A stretch of 35,091 nucleotides of DNA from Pseudomonas syringae (GTDB taxonomy: Bacteria; Pseudomonadota; Gammaproteobacteria; Pseudomonadales; Pseudomonadaceae): positions 1 to 35,091 of the forward strand of contig NZ_JPQU01000054.1 of assembly GCF_000737245.1 (NCBI RefSeq), read 5' to 3'. Under the pieces are notes generated by a model. It made no database searches. It saw only the letters and a program-made list of their open reading frames with translations, and was not told where the DNA came from. Shown in pieces: positions 31,392-35,091 of this stretch (its first letter is position 1; each line of letters starts with the position of its first letter). The position numbers and the translations under genes are program-made.

Positions 31392-32252
31392 ATGAGTGCT
31401 CACTGGCGTTACCTGGATTCACTGCCTACGCTGCCGAATCTTTTTATGCATGCGGCGTTGAAACGCAAAGTCACCGGTACCGAATTGCCAGAGATCGGCC
31501 TGCGCTGCTGGACTATGGTGGAACCCGAGAAGCTGGCGAACTACCGCAACGTGTGTGGCTTCAGCGAAAGCAGCCTGCTGCCGCCGACTTATCTGCACGT
31601 GTTGGCGTTTCACCTGCAAATGCAGTTGATGACCGACAAGGATTTCCCCTTCCCATTGCTTGGGCTGATCCATGTGGCCAACCGGATCAAGATTCACCGG
31701 CCGTTGGGGGGCGTGAACAAAGTCTATGTCGGGGTGCACGCGGAAAACCTGCAACCTCACGCCAAAGGCGCGACCTTCAGCCTGATCACTCAGGTCGAGG
31801 ACTCATTGGGCATGTTGTGGGAAGAAGAAAGCACCATGCTCTGTCGCGACGTTGCGCTGGAAGGTGCGCCACCTGACGAATTCGAACCGGCAGCGCTGGC
31901 GGTGACTGAAGTCGGCCGCTGGCAGGCTCCGGCAGAAATCGGTCGGCGCTATGCCAAGGTGTCCAGAGACTACAACCCGATCCACTTGAGCGGGCCAAGC
32001 GCCAAGTTGTTCGGCTTCCCTCAGGCGATTGCCCACGGCATGTGGCTCAAGGCGCGGACCTTGGCAATGCTGGTCAACCACCTTCCGGCATCGAACCTGG
32101 ACATCAGCGTGCAATTCCTGAAACCGGTGCGCTTGCCCAGTGAAGTGGTGCTGTCGGCCAGCACCGCCGGTTCCCACGGCCAGCTACGCCTGGAAGGCGC
32201 GCAGCCGGGGTTGGTGCATATGGTGGGGAGTTGGCAGCCCGCGGTGGAGTGA
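31392..32252 (+). CDS. MaoC-like (R)-specific enoyl hydratase / hydroxyacyl dehydratase
   Basis: This 286-aa double-hotdog protein has the hydratase-2 motif VSRDYNPIHLSGPSAKLFGF (about 189-208; D193 and H198 region), followed by AIAHGMWLKAR. It probably interconverts (R)-3-hydroxyacyl- and trans-2-enoyl-CoA or ACP. The N-terminal half is the non-catalytic hotdog. It follows fabG4 in an operon and faces rhlE across a REPIN. Together with the thiolase it suggests short- or medium-chain acyl elongation or breakdown; the actual chain length cannot be inferred. Confidence 0.87.
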   Translation: MSAHWRYLDSLPTLPNLFMHAALKRKVTGTELPEIGLRCWTMVEPEKLANYRNVCGFSESSLLPPTYLHVLAFHLQMQLMTDKDFPFPLLGLIHVANRIKIHRPLGGVNKVYVGVHAENLQPHAKGATFSLITQVEDSLGMLWEEESTMLCRDVALEGAPPDEFEPAALAVTEVGRWQAPAEIGRRYAKVSRDYNPIHLSGPSAKLFGFPQAIAHGMWLKARTLAMLVNHLPASNLDISVQFLKPVRLPSEVVLSASTAGSHGQLRLEGAQPGLVHMVGSWQPAVE

Positions 32253-32264
32253 GTGAAAACTATT

Positions 32265-32359
32265 CCTGTGGGAGCGAGCTTGCTCGCGAAAAGGCCATTA
32301 CAACCGACACAAATCTAGTGCCTGAAAAATAGCATTCGCGAGCAAGCTCGCTCCCACGG
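32265..32359. repeat. REPIN, GTGGGAGCGAGCTTGCTCGCGA type
   Basis: CCTGTGGGAGCGAGCTTGCTC and its complement enclose a variable middle. It is the same REP family as the 24973 array. It lies in the convergent gap between maoC and rhlE and may protect both 3' ends. Confidence 0.92.
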
Positions 32360-32380
32360 GCGTTAACTGCTCTCTCTAGA

Positions 32381-33715
32381 TCAAGGCTTTTTCTTGCGCG
32401 GGCCGGTGTTGAAGACCGGGACTTTGCGCACCGGTTTGGCGGCTACCGGCTCTGGCGCTGTATCGCCACTGTCGACCCACTTACCCAGGTTGCGCTTGCC
32501 GCCGCCTGAGACTTTGGGCTTTTTCGGCTTCTTCGGTTTTTTCAGGATCTGACCGGTTGCGTCGGTGACTGGAACACGGTGCTCCGGCACAAAGTCCGGC
32601 TCTTCTTCGCGACGTAACGTCTGCCGGGTCAGGGTTTCAATCGCCGACAGCAGCTCGACTTCATCCGCGCACACCAGAGAAATAGCTTCGCCAGTCAAAC
32701 CTGCGCGGCCCGTTCGGCCGATACGGTGGATGTAATCCTCGGCCACGATAGGCAGATCGAGGTTAACCACGGTCGGCAAATCATCAATGTCCAGACCACG
32801 GGCAGCAACGTCGGTCGCTACCAGAATCTGCACTTCACTGGCCTTGAATCGGTCCAGCGCGCGCTGGCGTGTAGCCTGCGGTTTGTCGCCATGAATACCG
32901 TCACAGCTAATGCCCAGCCCCTGCAGACGATCAACCAGTTGATCAACGCCCACCCGAGTCTTGGCGAACACCAGCACTTGGGACCAGCGCTGTTTTTTCA
33001 GCAGATGAATGAACAGCTCGGCTTTGCGTTTCTTGTCGACCGTGACCACCCACTGCTTGACCGAAGACGCCGCCACGTTGCGCGGGCTGACTTCGATGGT
33101 CAGCGGGTCGTCGAGCATCTGCCCGGCCAGCTCACGGATCGCGTCGGAGAAGGTGGCGGAGAACAGCAGCGTCTGGCGGCGCTTGGGCAGGGCTTTATAG
33201 ATGTCGCGCAGTTCTTCCGAGAAACCCAGGTCGAGCATGCGGTCGGCTTCGTCGAGAATCAGCGTCTGTAACTGGGAGAACTTCACCGCGTTCTGGCGAT
33301 ACAGATCCAGCAAACGGCCCGGCGTCGCCACCAGCACATCAACGCCTTTACGCAGCTTCATCATCTGCGGGTTGATACTCACGCCGCCGTACACCGCGTA
33401 CGTGCTCAGCGGGAGATGTTCAGCGTATTGGCGGATGTTCTCGTGAACCTGCTCGGCCAGCTCGCGGGTCGGCACCAGCACCAGCGCACGCACGGTATTG
33501 GGCGCCACTTTCGGACCTTCCAGGGTCAGGCGCTGCAGTAGCGGCAAGGCAAACCCGGCGGTTTTCCCCGTGCCGGTCTGCGCTGCAGCCATCAGGTCAC
33601 GCCCGGCCAGCACCGGCGGGATCGCCTGCGCCTGCACAGGTGTTGGCGTCTGGTAGCCGAGGGTTTCAAGAGCGCGCAGCAGGGGTTCGATCAGGCCGAG
33701 TGTGGCGAATGTCAT
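32381..33715 (-). CDS. rhlE: DEAD-box ATP-dependent RNA helicase RhlE
   Basis: This 444-aa DEAD-box helicase has a Q motif (YQTPTPVQAQAIP, about 20-32), motif I AAQTGTGKT (44-52), Ia PTRELAEQ, Ib TPGRLLD, motif II DEAD near 155, motif III SAT near 187, and motif VI HRIGRTGR near 336. The last ~70 residues are basic and lysine/proline-rich (KKPKKPKKPK), a likely RNA-binding tail, as in RhlE proteins. It unwinds short RNA duplexes and helps ribosome assembly, RNA decay and cold growth in other bacteria. It is transcribed leftward, 79 bp after the exonuclease gene. Confidence 0.92.
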   Translation of the reverse strand: MTFATLGLIEPLLRALETLGYQTPTPVQAQAIPPVLAGRDLMAAAQTGTGKTAGFALPLLQRLTLEGPKVAPNTVRALVLVPTRELAEQVHENIRQYAEHLPLSTYAVYGGVSINPQMMKLRKGVDVLVATPGRLLDLYRQNAVKFSQLQTLILDEADRMLDLGFSEELRDIYKALPKRRQTLLFSATFSDAIRELAGQMLDDPLTIEVSPRNVAASSVKQWVVTVDKKRKAELFIHLLKKQRWSQVLVFAKTRVGVDQLVDRLQGLGISCDGIHGDKPQATRQRALDRFKASEVQILVATDVAARGLDIDDLPTVVNLDLPIVAEDYIHRIGRTGRAGLTGEAISLVCADEVELLSAIETLTRQTLRREEEPDFVPEHRVPVTDATGQILKKPKKPKKPKVSGGGKRNLGKWVDSGDTAPEPVAAKPVRKVPVFNTGPRKKKP

Positions 33716-33794
33716 GGGAGTACCGTAGGGAAAATCAACGCAAGGTGCGGAGTTTACCCTGTCCGGGCCAAATCAGTCAGAGCAACGGGCGTGA

Positions 33795-34409
33795 TTAAAA
33801 ACCGCGCTGACGCTTGAGGGCTTCGCTGATTTTCGCTGCGGGGACTTTTTGCAGGGTGCAGAGCAACTGATGGGAGACCCCGGGGATGCCATGGGTCTGG
33901 CGCAATTCGTTGGTCAGGTGCGCGGTAAGGTTGGCGGCCATCTCGGCGTCGGCCATGGCCCGGTGAGCCTTGCCGGTGTTGGGCAGGCGGGCATAGCTGG
34001 TCAAAGTGCCAAGCTTGTGATTGGGCGCGCCGGGCATCAGGCGTCGAGCCAGCAACATCGAACAGGCAAAGCTTTGTTGACGACTGCGCTCGATAAGCGA
34101 CAGTTCGTGGTCCCAGAATTTCTGGTCAAAGGAGGCGTTGTGCGCGACCAGCGGTATGGTGCCGACGAAGTTGGCGACATCATCCATCACCCGCTCAGCG
34201 GACGGTGCAGTGCGAATCATGCTGTTGCTAATACCGGTGAGCGCTTCGATGAAGCCAGGAATTCGTACACCAGCATTCATCAGGCTTTGATAGCGATCGA
34301 CGATGCGCCCCTGCTCCATGATCACCACGGCGATTTCCGTGGCGCGGCAACCCTGGCCGGGGGAGATGCCAGTGGTTTCAAAGTCGATGACAGCTACACG
34401 TTCCAACAC
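33795..34409 (-). CDS. DnaQ-like 3'-5' exonuclease (DEDDh)
   Basis: This 204-aa exonuclease-fold protein contains Exo I IDFETTG (D9, E11), Exo II AHNASFDQKFW (about residues 90-100) and Exo III HRAMADAEM (about 143-151), giving the DEDDh set. Length is near that of epsilon-subunit and RNase T-like proteins, without a polymerase-binding tail that I recognise. The start codon is GTG (or an adjacent TTG). It begins 20 bp after the NYN gene, so the two are probably one operon. Whether it acts on DNA or RNA is not clear. Confidence 0.86.
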   Translation of the reverse strand: MLERVAVIDFETTGISPGQGCRATEIAVVIMEQGRIVDRYQSLMNAGVRIPGFIEALTGISNSMIRTAPSAERVMDDVANFVGTIPLVAHNASFDQKFWDHELSLIERSRQQSFACSMLLARRLMPGAPNHKLGTLTSYARLPNTGKAHRAMADAEMAANLTAHLTNELRQTHGIPGVSHQLLCTLQKVPAAKISEALKRQRGF

Positions 34410-34429
34410 TCGCTGAACCCTTCAAAAAA

Positions 34430-34906
34430 TCAACGTAAAAGCAACGCGCCTTCAATGGGCACATAACGGCTGGCGGCACGGATCAGCGAGTTGGCAGTCA
34501 GGCCCGGTACGCCGTAAGCCACCGCTTCGACGCCATGCTTGCTGATAATGCGTTCGAGCAATAGATCAAAATCGCCATCGCCGGAAGCCAGCACCACTTC
34601 ATCCACCTGCGGAGCGACGTCCATGATATCGATGGTGATCCCGACATCCCAGTCGCCTTTGGCCGAACCATCGCTGCGCTGGATGTACGGTTTGAGTTTC
34701 ACGGTGAAACCCAGGTTGCGCAGGATCTGCTGGAATTGCTGCTGCTTGCTGTCGCCACGGTCGATGGCATAGGCATAAGCCTCGACTATTTCCCCGCGCT
34801 TGCTGATGTCAGCCCAGAGCGCTGCGTAGTTGAAGTGACAACCATGGGCCTGACGGACGGTGTAGTAGAGGTTCTGTACATCGGCGAACACCGCGATTTT
34901 CTTCAC
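34430..34906 (-). CDS. NYN-domain (LabA/DUF88-like) protein, probable nuclease fold
   Basis: This 158-aa protein has the NYN/PIN-like core. FADVQNLYYT (D9 near the N-terminus), WDVGITIDIMDV (about 87-98, aspartates 88, 94, 97) and LASGDGDFDLLL (about 107-118, with D111 and D113) supply the acidic metal cluster of the family. Relatives are predicted RNases; few have been tested. The start is GTG with GAGGAG upstream. It is the first gene of a leftward group with a DnaQ-like exonuclease and RhlE, suggesting RNA or nucleic-acid processing. Function is inferred from fold motifs only. Confidence 0.83.
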   Translation of the reverse strand: MKKIAVFADVQNLYYTVRQAHGCHFNYAALWADISKRGEIVEAYAYAIDRGDSKQQQFQQILRNLGFTVKLKPYIQRSDGSAKGDWDVGITIDIMDVAPQVDEVVLASGDGDFDLLLERIISKHGVEAVAYGVPGLTANSLIRAASRYVPIEGALLLR

Positions 34907-35020
34907 CGGAACTCCTCAAGACGCGATTCAGAGTGAATCGGCGTCCAGTATGCCAGTTTCAAAAAAAGTGGGGGGTCGCGATGGAACGTGAAATAAATAT
35001 TTGAAATTGAAATGCATGTG

Positions 35021-35091
35021 CCTGTAGGAGCGCGCTTGCCCGCGATGGCGTTGGGTCAGTCGCAAAATTATTGCCTGACCCAACGCCATCG
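35021..35091. repeat. REP with extended hairpin, cut by window end
   Basis: CCTGTAGGAGCGCGCTTGCC opens a REPIN of the GTAGGAGCGCGC type. Its middle is a perfect 17-bp inverted repeat (35043-35059 with 35075-35091, 15-nt loop) that continues past the window. The closing REP arm is expected just outside. Confidence 0.85.

Overview
The window looks like chromosomal DNA from a Pseudomonas of the fluorescens/putida type. The evidence is family-level resemblance of most proteins to Pseudomonas orthologues, strong GC bias at third codon positions, many Pseudomonas-style REP palindromes between genes, and a gene order (beta-alanine aminotransferase, purine genes, copper genes, thiolase/FabG/MaoC, RhlE) that I recall as similar to the P. 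putida and P. aeruginosa chromosomes. The synteny is from memory and was not checked. No prophage, transposase, CRISPR array, rRNA or complete tRNA gene is visible.

Region 1 (1-18.8 kb) is a nitrogen- and carbon-scavenging block. It starts with beta-alanine breakdown (bauC, bauA and a divergent LysR regulator). It continues with a XanP-type xanthine/urate permease, a RutR-like TetR regulator and a YigZ/IMPACT protein. Next come a three-gene purine-nucleoside-type ABC importer (double ATPase plus two permeases), an SDR, an 8-oxoguanine deaminase, a ChaA-type antiporter, the BMP-family binding protein, an isopenicillin-N-synthase-type Fe(II) oxygenase and an adenine deaminase. By reading I find four sites with exact sigma-54 -24/-12 geometry, in front of bauA, the xanthine permease, the ABC importer and the BMP protein. 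A pair of NtrC-like half-sites 31 bp apart lies upstream of the BMP promoter. The block therefore looks like a dispersed, nitrogen-controlled purine/beta-alanine regulon. The 550-bp gap before the ABC importer also holds three perfect DnaA boxes, one of them abutting the sigma-54 -12 element.

Region 2 (18.8-25.5 kb) holds an ArsR-family regulator with a 21-bp operator-like dyad, a Bcr/CflA drug-efflux transporter and a copper-resistance locus (copZ, a small exported protein, copA, cueR). The copper locus has two CueR-type promoters with the characteristic 19-bp spacer, one firing left into copZ and one right into copA-cueR. The end of cueR runs into a REP element, which supplies its last codons and stop and begins a 115-bp-period tandem REP array.

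Region 3 (25.5-35.1 kb) contains a RIO-type kinase, an AraC regulator divergent from a YfeH-like bile-acid:sodium-symporter-family transporter, and a thiolase divergent from a two-domain FabG and a MaoC dehydratase (a short acyl-CoA/acyl-ACP module). It ends with a leftward RNA/nucleic-acid group: a NYN-domain protein, a DnaQ-like exonuclease and the RhlE helicase. The window ends inside a REP hairpin. At the left edge a near-consensus sigma-70 promoter points out of the window, probably towards a stable-RNA or other highly expressed gene.
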